DNA of 64,000 nucleotides from Pseudomonas hefeiensis (GCF_030687835.1 NZ_CP117449.1:2108001-2172000); one strand, 5' to 3'; positions 26,352 through 34,827 are shown, counted from the first letter of the stretch. Notes: generated by a model from the sequence alone, not told the origin. A program made the numbers and translations.

Positions 26352-27182
26352 TTAGCAGTCGGTCATGACCTGTTTGTCGCCACCGGTAACCGGAGGGCGC
26401 GTCTTTTGGTTGTGGTCCTGGGTGGTGGAAAGCTTGTTTTTCAGCTCCGTGAGTTCCGTGCCGACCTGGTCGAGCTGGGTTTTCAGCCCCGCCGAGAATT
26501 TCTTTTCGGCGGCCAGTTGGTCGGGTAGATCCTTGACGTGTTCGGCGATGGCTTCGACGGCTTCGCCGATCTGGGCGAACTCGTTATCGTCCTTGACCTG
26601 CTTGCCGGTCAGCAGCGCTTGCACCTTGTTGAACAACTGGGCGCCGATGCTGGGCTTCTCTTCGATCTCCTCGAACTTCAACTCGGTTTCCACCGCCTCG
26701 GTAAACATCGAAGTTGCCGAGTAGTGGCGATCCTTGAAGGGGCTGGCGTCCGGTTTCTGGGCTGAGAACGCCAGGACGTCGGTGCCCAGGCTGGCGGGCG
26801 AGTCAGTGACCGCCAGGCCGACGATGTAGGCTTCGCCGGTGTCGGCAAAGCTGTCGTCGATTTCGATGGAGGTGTAAATCTTCTGTTTCGCCTTGTTCAT
26901 GGCGATCAGCTCAGGGGTGGGCTCAACCTGGGCGAACAGGGCCAGTTTTTTCTGACCGTTGATGTCCACCTCTTCGGTTTTCACTGCCAGGACATCGCCA
27001 TAGGCCTTGAACGGGCTATCGGGCAACAGGCTGCGGAAATGCTCCAGCCAAATACGGGCGCCGTAGGTGGACGGGTTGAAGTTCTTGGCGGCCTGTTCCA
27101 GCCAGCTGCGTTTGATGGTGCGCTTGTCCGAAGTAGCGCCCTCGACGGCGACGCGGAACCAGTTGCTGCGAAACTTCTTCAT
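26352..27182 (-). CDS. O: capsid scaffold and protease gpO
   Basis: This 276-residue protein starts MKKFRSNWFRVAVEGATSDK; GAGGA upstream supports 27182 over 27272. The N-terminal half is the P2 serine protease: Asp19, His48 and Ser105 align with the P2 triad (Asp19, His48, Ser107). The C-terminal half (about 200-255) is the coiled-coil scaffold. It is first in the O-N-M-L-X operon and divergent from gpP. Confidence 0.9.
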   Translation of the reverse strand: MKKFRSNWFRVAVEGATSDKRTIKRSWLEQAAKNFNPSTYGARIWLEHFRSLLPDSPFKAYGDVLAVKTEEVDINGQKKLALFAQVEPTPELIAMNKAKQKIYTSIEIDDSFADTGEAYIVGLAVTDSPASLGTDVLAFSAQKPDASPFKDRHYSATSMFTEAVETELKFEEIEEKPSIGAQLFNKVQALLTGKQVKDDNEFAQIGEAVEAIAEHVKDLPDQLAAEKKFSAGLKTQLDQVGTELTELKNKLSTTQDHNQKTRPPVTGGDKQVMTDC

Positions 27183-27283
27183 GCCGGGAATCCTCAGTGC
27201 GTTGGGCGCCTGCTGGGTTGAGCAGTGCGTTGCAATGAGGGGCATGGTCGTCACGGGCGCGAGCGGCGGCAACGAGGCGGGAC

Positions 27284-27302
27284 TGTAGGCGGGGAGGGTA
27301 CA
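27284..27302. promoter_or_regulatory. candidate Ogr-type activator site between O and P
   Basis: TGTA at 27284-27287, 11 bases, TACA at 27299-27302, matching the dyads at 14997 and 19816. It lies in the divergent O/P gap and could serve both transcripts, as in P2, where both are late promoters activated by Ogr. Confidence 0.55.
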
Positions 27303-27328
27303 AGGGGCGGCGCTATTGAGTCGTCGCC

Positions 27329-29110
27329 ATGGGCGGCAGCATCTCGGCCATGACGACGACCTGCCTGCTGCCTATCGATCCACGACGCCAATCCAAGTTC
27401 CTGTACTGGATGGGTTGGCGCATCTGCGAGATTGCCGAGGCTACGGGCGAAAAGGAAAAAACGCTACACAGCTGGAAGGCCCGCGACGAGTGGGACCGGG
27501 CCGACAATGTCGAACGCATCGGCGGCGCCCTGGAGGCGCGCTTGGTGCAGTTGATCCTCAAGGACAACAAGACCGGCGGCGATTTCAAGGAGATCGATCT
27601 GCTGCATCGCCAGCTTGAGCGCCAGGCCCGCATTCAGCGTTTCCAGAGCGGCGGCACCGAAACCGACCTCAACCCGAACCTCGCCAAGCGCAACGAGGGA
27701 CCGAAGAAAAAATCCCCGAAGAACGACATCAGCGAAGACCAGATCGAGCTGCTGCGCGAGGCGTTCATCGACGGCTGTTTCGACTACCAGAAAGACTGGT
27801 ACCGGGCCGGCAACCAGCGCACCCGCGTCATCCTCAAGAGCCGGCAGATCGGCGCCACGTACTACTTTGCCCGCGAGGCGTTTATCGACGCCCTGGACAC
27901 CGGTCGCAACCAGATTTTCCTGTCGGCTTCGAAGAACCAGGCCTACCTGTTCCGTGGCTACATCCAGGCCTTTGCCCGGGAAGTCATCGGCGTCGAGCTG
28001 ACCGGTGACCCGATTGTGCTGCCCAACGGCGCCGAGCTGTTTTTCCTCGGGACCAACGCCCGCACCGCCCAGGGCTATCACGGCAACTTCTACTTCGACG
28101 AGTTCTTCTGGACGTTCAAGTTCGAGGAGTTGAACAAGGTCGCCTCGGGTATGGCGATGCACAAGAAGTGGCGCAAAACCTATTTCTCCACGCCGTCGAG
28201 CATGGCCCACGAGGCCTACACCTTCTGGACCGGCGAACGCTTCAACAAGGGCAAACCCGCCGCGCAGCACACCAAGGTGGACGTGTCCCACGGCGCACTC
28301 CAGCAGGGCCGGTTCTGCGAGGATCGGCTATGGCGCCAGATCGTTACGATCCTCGACGCTGAGCGGGGCGGGTGCGATCTGTTCGACATTGAAGAGTTGC
28401 GCCGGGAGTACAGCCCCGAGGCCTTTGCCAACCTACTGATGTGCGAGTTCGTCGATGACGGCGCTAGCATCTTCCCGCTGTCGGTGTTGCAGTCTTGCAT
28501 GGTCGATAGCTGGGTGGAGTGGGCCGAGGACTACAAACCTTTCGCCATGCGCCCATTCGGCGACCGTCAGGTATGGGTCGGCTATGACCCGGCCGAGACG
28601 GGCGATTGTTCCGGCCTGGTGGTGGTCGCGCCGCCCCTGGTGCCCGGCGGCAAATTCCGCGTGCTCGAGCGCCACCAATTTCGCGGCATGGACTTCGCCG
28701 CCCAGGCCGCCGCCATCAAGGGCGTGTGCGACCGCTACTGGGTGACCTACATCGGTATCGACGTCACCGGCCTGGGCAGCGGCGTGGCCCAGCTGGTGCG
28801 CCAGTTCTTCCCGGCTGTTACTACCTTCAGCTACTCGCCCGAGGTGAAAACCCGCCTGGTGCTGAAGGCCTACGACGTGATCCACAAGGGCCGGCTGGAG
28901 TTCGACGCCGGCTGGACCGACATGGCCCAGTCGCTCATGGCGATTCGCAAAACCATCACCGCAGGCGGTCGCCAGTTTACTTACACCGCCGGCCGCAACG
29001 ACAACACCGGCCATGCCGACCTGGCCTGGGCGCTCTTCCACGCATTGCAGAACGAACCGCTCGAAGGGCAGACCGCTGCCAATACCGGGCGAATGGAGAT
29101 TTTCACATGA
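27329..29110 (+). CDS. P: terminase large subunit ATPase gpP
   Basis: This 593-residue packaging motor has an N-terminal DNA-binding segment (DPRRQSKFLYWMGWRICEIAE, about 15-36, then a helix-turn-helix). The ATPase core includes the variant Walker A KSRQIGATYYFA (about 170-181) and FYFDEFFW (Walker B region). The nuclease part begins near VGYDPAETGDCSG (about 417). The start may be 27329 or 27350. It overlaps gpQ by ATGA. Confidence 0.9.
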   Translation: MGGSISAMTTTCLLPIDPRRQSKFLYWMGWRICEIAEATGEKEKTLHSWKARDEWDRADNVERIGGALEARLVQLILKDNKTGGDFKEIDLLHRQLERQARIQRFQSGGTETDLNPNLAKRNEGPKKKSPKNDISEDQIELLREAFIDGCFDYQKDWYRAGNQRTRVILKSRQIGATYYFAREAFIDALDTGRNQIFLSASKNQAYLFRGYIQAFAREVIGVELTGDPIVLPNGAELFFLGTNARTAQGYHGNFYFDEFFWTFKFEELNKVASGMAMHKKWRKTYFSTPSSMAHEAYTFWTGERFNKGKPAAQHTKVDVSHGALQQGRFCEDRLWRQIVTILDAERGGCDLFDIEELRREYSPEAFANLLMCEFVDDGASIFPLSVLQSCMVDSWVEWAEDYKPFAMRPFGDRQVWVGYDPAETGDCSGLVVVAPPLVPGGKFRVLERHQFRGMDFAAQAAAIKGVCDRYWVTYIGIDVTGLGSGVAQLVRQFFPAVTTFSYSPEVKTRLVLKAYDVIHKGRLEFDAGWTDMAQSLMAIRKTITAGGRQFTYTAGRNDNTGHADLAWALFHALQNEPLEGQTAANTGRMEIFT

Positions 29111-30132
29111 CCGAACAACTCGCCAGCCAAGAGCTACTGCCGGCCACCCTCGACGCCGCCAGTGCGGGTACCCAGGTGTTCAGCTTCGGGGAGCCGACGC
29201 CGGTGCTGGGTGGTCGGGAGGTGTTCGATTACCTGGAGTGCTGGTTTAACGGGCGTTGGTATGAGCCTCCGTTGTCGCTTAACGGTCTGGCCCGGTCGGT
29301 GGGGGCGAGCGTGCATCTGCATTCGGGGTTGATGTTCAAGCGCAACCTGTTGAGCAAGACGTTTATCCCGCATCCGATGTTGTCCCGGGCGGCTTTTGAG
29401 CAGTTCGCCCTGGACTTTCTGTGTTTGGGCAATGGGTATCTGGAAAAGCGCCGTTCGGTGCTGGGCAGCACCAGGCAACTGGTGCCGTCGTTGGCGAAGT
29501 ACATGCGGGTAGGCCCGGAGGGGCAGTTCTACCAAGTGCAGGGGTGGAAGAACGAGCACGCCTTTGAGGCTGGGAGCATTTTTCATCTGCGCGAGGCGGA
29601 TCTGCACCAGGAGATTTATGGGTTGCCTGAGTGGATCAGTGCTTTGCAGTCGGCGTTATTGAATGAGTCGGCGACGCTGTTCCGGCGTAAGTATTACGAG
29701 AACGGTAGTCACGCGGGTTTCATCCTGTATATGACCGACGCGGCACAGACTGAGGCGGATATCGACGCTTTGCGTAAAGCGTTGAAGGAGTCGAAGGGGC
29801 CGGGGAATTTTCGGAATTTGTTTGTCTATTCGCCGACCGGGAAGAAGGACGGGATTCAGCTAATCCCTGTCAGCGAGGTAGCGGCCAAAGACGAATTCAA
29901 CTCGATCAAGAATCAGACCCGTGATGACGTGCTGGCGAGTCTGCGCATTCCACCGCAGTTGATGGGCATTGTGCCGCAGAACGCGGGCGGGTTTGGATCG
30001 ATCAGGGAGGCGGCGCAGATCTATGCGGCCAACGAGCTGGAGCCCATTCAGACACGGATGACGCAACTGAATCACTGGCTAGGGGAGGAGGTCCTGCGCT
30101 TCAAGCCCTATGAGATCAGGGGGGAGGCCTAA
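29107..30132 (+). CDS. Q: portal protein gpQ
   Basis: This 341-residue portal forms the capsid entry ring. It shows family segments PPLSLNGLARSVGASVHLHSG and IPPQLMGIVPQNAGGFGS. It is coupled to gpP by ATGA and ends the P-Q operon, close to cos, as in P2. Confidence 0.9.
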   Translation: MTEQLASQELLPATLDAASAGTQVFSFGEPTPVLGGREVFDYLECWFNGRWYEPPLSLNGLARSVGASVHLHSGLMFKRNLLSKTFIPHPMLSRAAFEQFALDFLCLGNGYLEKRRSVLGSTRQLVPSLAKYMRVGPEGQFYQVQGWKNEHAFEAGSIFHLREADLHQEIYGLPEWISALQSALLNESATLFRRKYYENGSHAGFILYMTDAAQTEADIDALRKALKESKGPGNFRNLFVYSPTGKKDGIQLIPVSEVAAKDEFNSIKNQTRDDVLASLRIPPQLMGIVPQNAGGFGSIREAAQIYAANELEPIQTRMTQLNHWLGEEVLRFKPYEIRGEA

Positions 30133-30152
30133 AGCCTCCGCGCAGCAAAAGG

Positions 30153-30542
30153 CTATCTTCGAAAAAGAGAGGTCTTGCTAGGCATGATCATAGGGTCATG
30201 CGAGTTGTAGTCGACCAATGCGATATGTGAGTCGTTGAATTTCTGAAAATGGACTACATAATTTGACGTTTTATAACCGCCGGCCGGGTTGCGACAGAGA
30301 TTCCAGCGGGGATGGCCGATATGAACATGCCAAAGTCTGTGTCGCTTAGCAAAAGCGATCTTTGCCTGACGGTTTGGGTCTGAATGAGGAACGTTGTCGG
30401 TGGGGCCTTTTTTTCCTATGAACGTGCGCAGACCATGCGTCTCAAAGTGGAATACAAACTCCTCAATGAGGTCTTGCTCGTCTTGGGAGAGATTTACAAA
30501 CAGACCGGTGAAATGTTCGCTGAATTCTACTTGGTTCGGCAT
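30153..30542 (-). CDS. toxin-like partner of prophage toxin-antitoxin pair
   Basis: This 129-residue basic protein starts MPNQVEFSEHFTGLF. The segment RLWHVHIGHPRWNLCRN, then YVVHFQ and HIALVDYNSHDPM, recalls small ribosome-dependent RNases of the YafO/RelE type, but I cannot assign it firmly. It overlaps the preceding small gene by 16 bases, the usual antitoxin-then-toxin order. It lies at the cos end of the prophage, where phiCTX carries its toxin gene, and faces the late P-Q transcript. Confidence 0.6.
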   Translation of the reverse strand: MPNQVEFSEHFTGLFVNLSQDEQDLIEEFVFHFETHGLRTFIGKKGPTDNVPHSDPNRQAKIAFAKRHRLWHVHIGHPRWNLCRNPAGGYKTSNYVVHFQKFNDSHIALVDYNSHDPMIMPSKTSLFRR

Positions 30543-30706
30543 TTATTGGCGTTCTCGCGCATCCATTCACGAAAGCTTTCGCGTGGCAAACCTTCAGGCA
30601 TGACGAAGCGCTGCCCTTCCTCGATAGCCTTTCGCATGCGCGTGATGTCGAAATTGACCTCCTCTGACGAGGGGTCGTGCTGTGCTGGCTGGTATTCTCT
30701 TTTCAT
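30527..30706 (-). CDS. antitoxin-like partner of toxin pair
   Basis: This protein of about 59 residues begins MKREYQPAQHDPSSEEVNFD and has a charged, helical C-terminal half. The start could also be GTG at 30721. It is directly upstream of the toxin-like gene and overlaps it by 16 bases. A perfect CACCCA-C-TGGGTG palindrome at 30715-30727 sits just upstream and could be its own operator. Confidence 0.55.
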   Translation of the reverse strand: MKREYQPAQHDPSSEEVNFDITRMRKAIEEGQRFVMPEGLPRESFREWMRENANKCRTK

Positions 30707-30714
30707 GGTCCTTG

Positions 30715-30727
30715 CACCCACTGGGTG
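30715..30727. promoter_or_regulatory. palindrome upstream of toxin-antitoxin pair
   Basis: CACCCA, one base, TGGGTG form a perfect dyad 9 bases upstream of the antitoxin ATG at 30706. Autoregulated toxin-antitoxin operons usually have such an operator here. Confidence 0.4.
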
Positions 30728-30949
30728 ATTGCGGTTCTACGCCTGAAACAGACAGCCATAATTTATGGTGACGATTTCACTGAAGGTATAGTCTTTGATC
30801 GCCCGCGCAACCTAAAAGTTAATGGTGTAGGCGAATATCCCGACGGAAGGTCAATTCGCCATCAGCTCTGAAGGCAGCTTACCGTCTCGGCCTTACGTTC
30901 CCACAGTCGCCCCTTCTGAAGCCATTCAAATACGTGATGTTTGCAATTT

Positions 30950-30975
30950 AGCCGCCCTCTGAGGCGGCTTTTTTT
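30950..30975 (+). terminator. rho-independent terminator downstream of P-Q operon
   Basis: AGCCGCC, loop CTCTGA, GGCGGCT then a T run to 30975. The 7-base perfect stem and T tract suit rightward transcription from P-Q, stopping just before cos. Confidence 0.75.
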
Positions 30976-31046
30976 CGTTGATGAATCGTGCCCTGATGTG
31001 GTGCGTTATTCGGGGCCTGTGGCGTGCTTCACACCTGGCGCGCGCC

Positions 31047-31065
31047 GTCGTCCCCCCACCGCGCC
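31047..31065 (-). other. putative cos site
   Basis: The minus strand reads GGCGCGGTGGGGGGACGAC, which agrees with the remembered 19-base P2 cohesive end at 13 of 19 positions, including the first four bases, the central G runs and the final AC. It is in the right place (just past the end of gpQ) and the right orientation. A GC-rich stretch follows toward Q, as in P2. Exact cut points are inferred. Confidence 0.6.
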
Positions 31066-31243
31066 TGCGGGCTAAATAGGTCTTTTTTTCTGCACTTCTG
31101 CGCCGTAACCCAAGTCAAGCCAGCCGGGGGCTGTCTGATCGTATCCAGGCTATGGAGTACCTGCGGAACCCTGCGAAGGGGGGCTTTTCGCAACTCTCAC
31201 ACGTACGCCCGGTGGCCAAATTCAATTGGTGCCTCGGGAAAAA

Positions 31244-31513
31244 GGTTAGGTTTTTTTTAATTGGGTTATTGATAGCTGGAAGCCCCGTCTTTGTTGGGCT
31301 TGCGACCTAACTTTGATGGGTTAGGTTGGGTTAGGTTAAAGGTTATGTTTTTTTAAGTGTCTGTTTTTAAAGGAGTTTAATAGCTAAAAATTTAACATCA
31401 ACAAAGGTTAGGAAATTACCAAACCTAACCAAAAGCTAACCTTGGAAATCCGCCGCAAAGCCTTATCCGGCAAGGCTTTCAAAGTGGTGGGCGAAAAACT
31501 AACCCTCCTAACC
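31244..31513. repeat. GGTTAGG repeat cluster, candidate replication origin
   Basis: Six exact copies of GGTTAGG or its complement occur at 31244, 31319, 31329, 31406, 31424 (-) and 31507 (-). Near copies are at 31306 (-), 31341, 31436 (-) and 31499 (-). The intervening DNA has many A and T runs. P4-type alpha primase-helicases bind short iterons at ori and crr, and this phage has a large primase-helicase instead of the P2 gpA. An ori or crr is therefore plausible; the cluster lies next to cos. No convincing gene spans it. Confidence 0.5.
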
Positions 31514-31789
31514 CTTTTCCCATGGGTCAACATGAAAATGCCGAATAAGCCTAGGGCGGGGCATCTGCTGAAGCTGTATTCAGAGTTGCGCAATCCTCAA
31601 GCTCTCATTCACTCGCACGCACTCTCATCCACGGTGCGTCAGTCCGTGAGGTTGTGGGTGGTGTTGGGATTGGAGCGACAAGCACTACAGCGCGCCCATG
31701 AGCATGCTGTCTGGTGCCTGGAGAGGATTTTGGAGGAGAGTGAGTGGTGCGAAAGTGCTACAGGCTTGGCTGCTCAGAAAGGCTCGTAT

Positions 31790-32002
31790 TTACGTGGCCG
31801 GCCCTCTGATTCGAGCCAGACCTTGTTTTATATGGCCTGCATTTTCACCAATCGTGCTAAGCGCGCCTCGAACATTCTCACTCGTCTCTGAAGCGTCTTG
31901 CTGCTCAACCCACAGTGTCAACTCCATTACTGCTGCTTCTAGGGCTAATTGATTTTGATAAAGCCGTTCCAGAACATCCGACAGGGAGTATTCGCTTGCC
32001 AT
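31790..32002 (-). CDS. small coiled-coil hypothetical protein
   Basis: This 70-residue protein begins MASEYSLSDVLERLYQNQLALE and is almost wholly helical. The ATG at 32002 has the better composition; 32035 is possible. I have seen similar short proteins near the ends of Pseudomonas prophages, but no function is known. Confidence 0.55.
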   Translation of the reverse strand: MASEYSLSDVLERLYQNQLALEAAVMELTLWVEQQDASETSENVRGALSTIGENAGHIKQGLARIRGPAT

Positions 32003-32234
32003 GGCTGCCGACTCGATTCGAAAGAAATTAAGCATAGCAGTAACCCTGATCGGGATTGCTAGACGCAGCGAGAACGGGGTAGGACTTCAGTGCGCTGGAT
32101 TGGTGTTGCTACAGAAGTGGTACGGGCTTTTACGGGGTGCGCTACAAGGCTGGTTTACGTAGGCTGTAGAATTAAACATTCCAATCCATCTTACGTTCTC
32201 ACGAGTGACGACTTAGCCACCGGCCCTCCATGGG

Positions 32235-32450
32235 GTGTTTCGCCAGCGCCTGGCCGAGGTGGAGAGCGCCGCCAGCAAGGATGATTGCCAGATCGCCGTG
32301 GCCCGCGCCGAAGGCCTGGTGGGCGGTCTGGAGGCGCTGACCCAAGGCATCACCGCGCTGCAAATTGAGCAGATGTATCTCCTGATCGAGAATACCGCCA
32401 TCGCATGTGTAACCGAGTTTGAGCTGAATGGCCCGCCGCTCTCTGTTTAA
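32235..32450 (+). pseudogene. possible 5'-truncated host or island ORF
   Basis: The GC-rich frame reads FRQRLAEVESAASKDDCQIA and continues for about 71 residues with normal Pseudomonas codon use. It starts only at a GTG with no Shine-Dalgarno, and an in-frame TAG lies 19 bases upstream. It therefore looks like the 3' part of a gene whose front was lost, perhaps at the prophage right border. The 200 bases before it (32036-32234) show no gene. Confidence 0.35.
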
Positions 32451-32536
32451 GGCAAGGTCGCTTAAAGCTGAACGTCAGTCGCTAGCTTGGCCATTAGTTC
32501 GCTGGCGATATTGTCGACAAGGATTTTTATTAAGAA

Positions 32537-33724
32537 TCATTGAGGTGGAAACATCGGTTTTAGCTTCCCTTCCACAAATTGATGAGGCTTCCAGCCCCCA
32601 ACAATTTTATCCACGACAAAAGCATCAAATACACTCAAGGCTTGAGCGCCCATCGTTGCTATGCCACCAGTAAACGCAATATCAGTTGCAACTCCTAAGC
32701 CTGTAAAAACTGCCCAGCGCAAGCTCTTCCCTGATAATTTCTGAGTCCATGTTTCTTTAACGATTTCTTGGTAGTACGCCTTGATTAATTCGGCGTCTAC
32801 TGGTTGTTTGTGTAACCAGTGTCGAAACTTGTCGGCAGTGTCTAGCAAATCGACTATAGATGAGAATGGTACTTTGCCGGTGTTAACGGCCTCGCGTATT
32901 GCGTACGCATCTGTTAGCGTGAGGTCTGTAAAATTTCGGATTTCAGTTTGGCTGGAGTCATATATCTTTACTATATTTTCAAATGTGCTGGCCTGGACGA
33001 TTCGCTCAAATGGATTTACGGCGATCTCGGAGTTAAGCGTTGCGGCGATGTAGTTACATTGGTAGGCACTTTGCAATAGCGTCAGCAGAAATCCTTCAGT
33101 AACAGTCCAGTCCTTGGGGGCGGTGCGTTGAAAATGTCCATTGAGATTTGGGAAGTCAATGTTTGTGTCAACGTAGAAGAACCCGTCTCGCTGCTTCTCG
33201 ATGTTGAATCGGAAGTCGGCAGGGCACGTATATGCTGGAACTAATTCATTAATTACTAATCTCATTGTATCTGAAGTGGTTTTGCTTTCAGCAATTGTCT
33301 GATAAACCGACCACAAGTTGTACTGTTCGTAGCTCATTGGCTTGAGCAGATTGGTGAATTGTTTGGCGCCAATTTTAGCTTGGCTTGTCTTGGCTGTAGC
33401 TTCGAGGAAAGTCTGTGGGGCTCTGATTTCTAAAACATTCTTGGGTACGGAGATTCTTATAAATTTGTGTTTGTCCCGTTGGTTTGGGATGTGATTTGTA
33501 GATACTAGCGTATCGTCGTCAAAATAGTGAATCTCAAGTCGTTTATCTCGAAGTAGGCTTAAAACAATAAAGGGTGGGATGCGAGAGAAAAGGTAAGATA
33601 ACGTCTGGCTGTTGGCAGCGATGATAACTTTTCCGTAAAAAAGAAGACCTTCAGCAATTGCCCCAATATCTAGGAGCTGTTTGCTGGGACCTACAGCGTT
33701 TCTGAATGTTATCGCCTCAAACAT
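32537..33724 (-). CDS. unknown AT-rich accessory protein
   Basis: This 395-residue protein starts MFEAITFRNAVGPSKQLLDI with a clear GAGGAAA Shine-Dalgarno. It is mostly soluble, with a weakly hydrophobic C-terminal segment (about 335-375, AVFTGLGVATDIAFTGGIA). The gene is much richer in A and T than the backbone, a sign of transfer. No domain is recognised. It stands alone, leftward, between the prophage end and other accessory genes; a defence or toxin role is possible but not shown. Confidence 0.7.
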   Translation of the reverse strand: MFEAITFRNAVGPSKQLLDIGAIAEGLLFYGKVIIAANSQTLSYLFSRIPPFIVLSLLRDKRLEIHYFDDDTLVSTNHIPNQRDKHKFIRISVPKNVLEIRAPQTFLEATAKTSQAKIGAKQFTNLLKPMSYEQYNLWSVYQTIAESKTTSDTMRLVINELVPAYTCPADFRFNIEKQRDGFFYVDTNIDFPNLNGHFQRTAPKDWTVTEGFLLTLLQSAYQCNYIAATLNSEIAVNPFERIVQASTFENIVKIYDSSQTEIRNFTDLTLTDAYAIREAVNTGKVPFSSIVDLLDTADKFRHWLHKQPVDAELIKAYYQEIVKETWTQKLSGKSLRWAVFTGLGVATDIAFTGGIATMGAQALSVFDAFVVDKIVGGWKPHQFVEGKLKPMFPPQ

Positions 33725-33812
33725 GCGTTTTCCTCAGTAAAGGGGCGGTTTTTGTTAGCCAACATCGTAGGCTCTGATTCTCGCTGGGAATCGCGTCCGT
33801 CTGATCGCGAAT

Positions 33813-34109
33813 CTATAGCAATCGTTTCGCTTCCCTGTCTACTGATTCCTCACCTATTACATGACGCGCCTTGGTCACGCCCCATGCCATCGCTCTCGTC
33901 ATCGATTCGTTAGGCCGGGAGTCGAACGCCTCTTCGTATACTGATTTGCCCGAAGGGGCGTAGACGCCGATGAACATCTGGGTAGCGCCTGTACGCGAGA
34001 GTCTCACCCGCACTTCTAGGTAAGAGCAGTCGCTCAGGGTTTTCTCATCGGTCCTGTGATGAAGCGTGGGGTCTGACCTGCTCCAGTAGATATCGCCGCG
34101 CACTTGCAT
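33813..34109 (-). CDS. hypothetical protein
   Basis: This 98-residue soluble protein begins MQVRGDIYWSRSDPTLHHRT. It has an alternating strand pattern (LEVRVRLSRTGATQMFIGVY) and a helical end. AAGGG lies upstream of the ATG. No family is recognised. Confidence 0.5.
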   Translation of the reverse strand: MQVRGDIYWSRSDPTLHHRTDEKTLSDCSYLEVRVRLSRTGATQMFIGVYAPSGKSVYEEAFDSRPNESMTRAMAWGVTKARHVIGEESVDREAKRLL

Positions 34110-34339
34110 ACGGCCCTTTAGCAGCCCATCTGCTGGAGGGTTAATATTTGATAAGGGACGGGATGCTTAGCCTTCGGAGAGAGAGTGGTACAAAAATGGT
34201 ACGCAGTCAGGGGAGACAAGCTAGAAGTCAAATAAAACGGGGGCTGTAAAGAAAATGCGCCCAATCCATCATGGGGGCGACGGAAAAACGGTGGGACAGT
34301 GAAATAGCTGGGATCATGTGCATCGCTTGATCCAATCGA

Positions 34340-34597
34340 TCAAGATACGAGCAGGTGCCTTGTTTCGATAGATAAAACTGCAGCCTCTCTAGCCGCTTTG
34401 ATTGCAGGAGTGGACTGCGCAGGTACCCCCACGACCTTATCACATACGTCACACACTGAAACCAAAACGCCCTTTACCTCACCAACACCATCGTCGAATG
34501 GTACGTTTCTGCGGGTAAGTGTCGTCTGGACCAAGCCTTCGCAGTGACAGCAAATCGCTCGACTCTTATCGCGCTCTTGATAAAGCTTCATAGTCAT
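34340..34597 (-). CDS. small zinc-ribbon protein (YgiT/MqsA N-domain-like)
   Basis: This 85-residue protein has two CxxC knuckles (CCHC at about 16-19 and CDVC at about 48-51) separated by about 30 residues, as in the zinc domain of MqsA/YgiT antitoxins. The helix-turn-helix half of MqsA is missing and no toxin gene adjoins it, so it is an isolated domain or a remnant. Confidence 0.55.
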   Translation of the reverse strand: MTMKLYQERDKSRAICCHCEGLVQTTLTRRNVPFDDGVGEVKGVLVSVCDVCDKVVGVPAQSTPAIKAAREAAVLSIETRHLLVS

Positions 34598-34827
34598 TAA
34601 CTCATTGATGAGCGCCGGAACTATAGGCTTCCTGATAAACCTTCAGCAAGAAATTGTCACGTAGGAAACTTCCCTAAATTATGTGCGATGTCGATTATAG
34701 GGCTGCTGGGCTGCAGAGTCTTTGAACTCTCAAAACTGAATCGCCTGGTACGCTTCCCGGTAACCTAGGTCACTTCATCTGATGGGTTCTGCCTCGAAGA
34801 AAAAACTGAGTAGAGTGATGTGTTGTC

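Larger units (their letters stand above)
1..32214. mobile_element. P2/phiCTX-like prophage (left end outside window)
   Basis: The gene order is the P2 late region in reverse: D, U, T, E'/E, FII, FI, fibre, H, I, J, W, V, S, R, lysis, X, L, M, N, O, then divergent P and Q, ending at a P2-like cos site. The early region (primase, Ogr-like, CII-like, Cro-like) lies on the other side of D, separated from it by the repressor and a cargo cassette. As in phiCTX, att must lie beyond cos, and no integrase is seen, so int is expected left of position 1. The right border is inferred only: an apparently 5'-truncated GC-rich ORF begins near 32.2 kb, but the end could be further right. Confidence 0.85.

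Noticed and set aside
25178..26368. 396-residue plus-strand ORF over gpN and gpM
   Set aside because: Shadow of the capsid genes, whose identity is clear.
31244..31513. CRISPR array
   Set aside because: The repeats are 7 bases, in both orientations and unevenly spaced; there are no cas genes in the window.
31442..31891. 149-residue plus-strand ORF starting with TTG
   Set aside because: It runs through the GGTTAGG cluster and overlaps the better small helical gene at 31790-32002; no Shine-Dalgarno and no recognisable pattern.
34228..34452. 74-residue minus-strand ORF
   Set aside because: It overlaps the zinc-ribbon gene in another frame and has no supporting signals.
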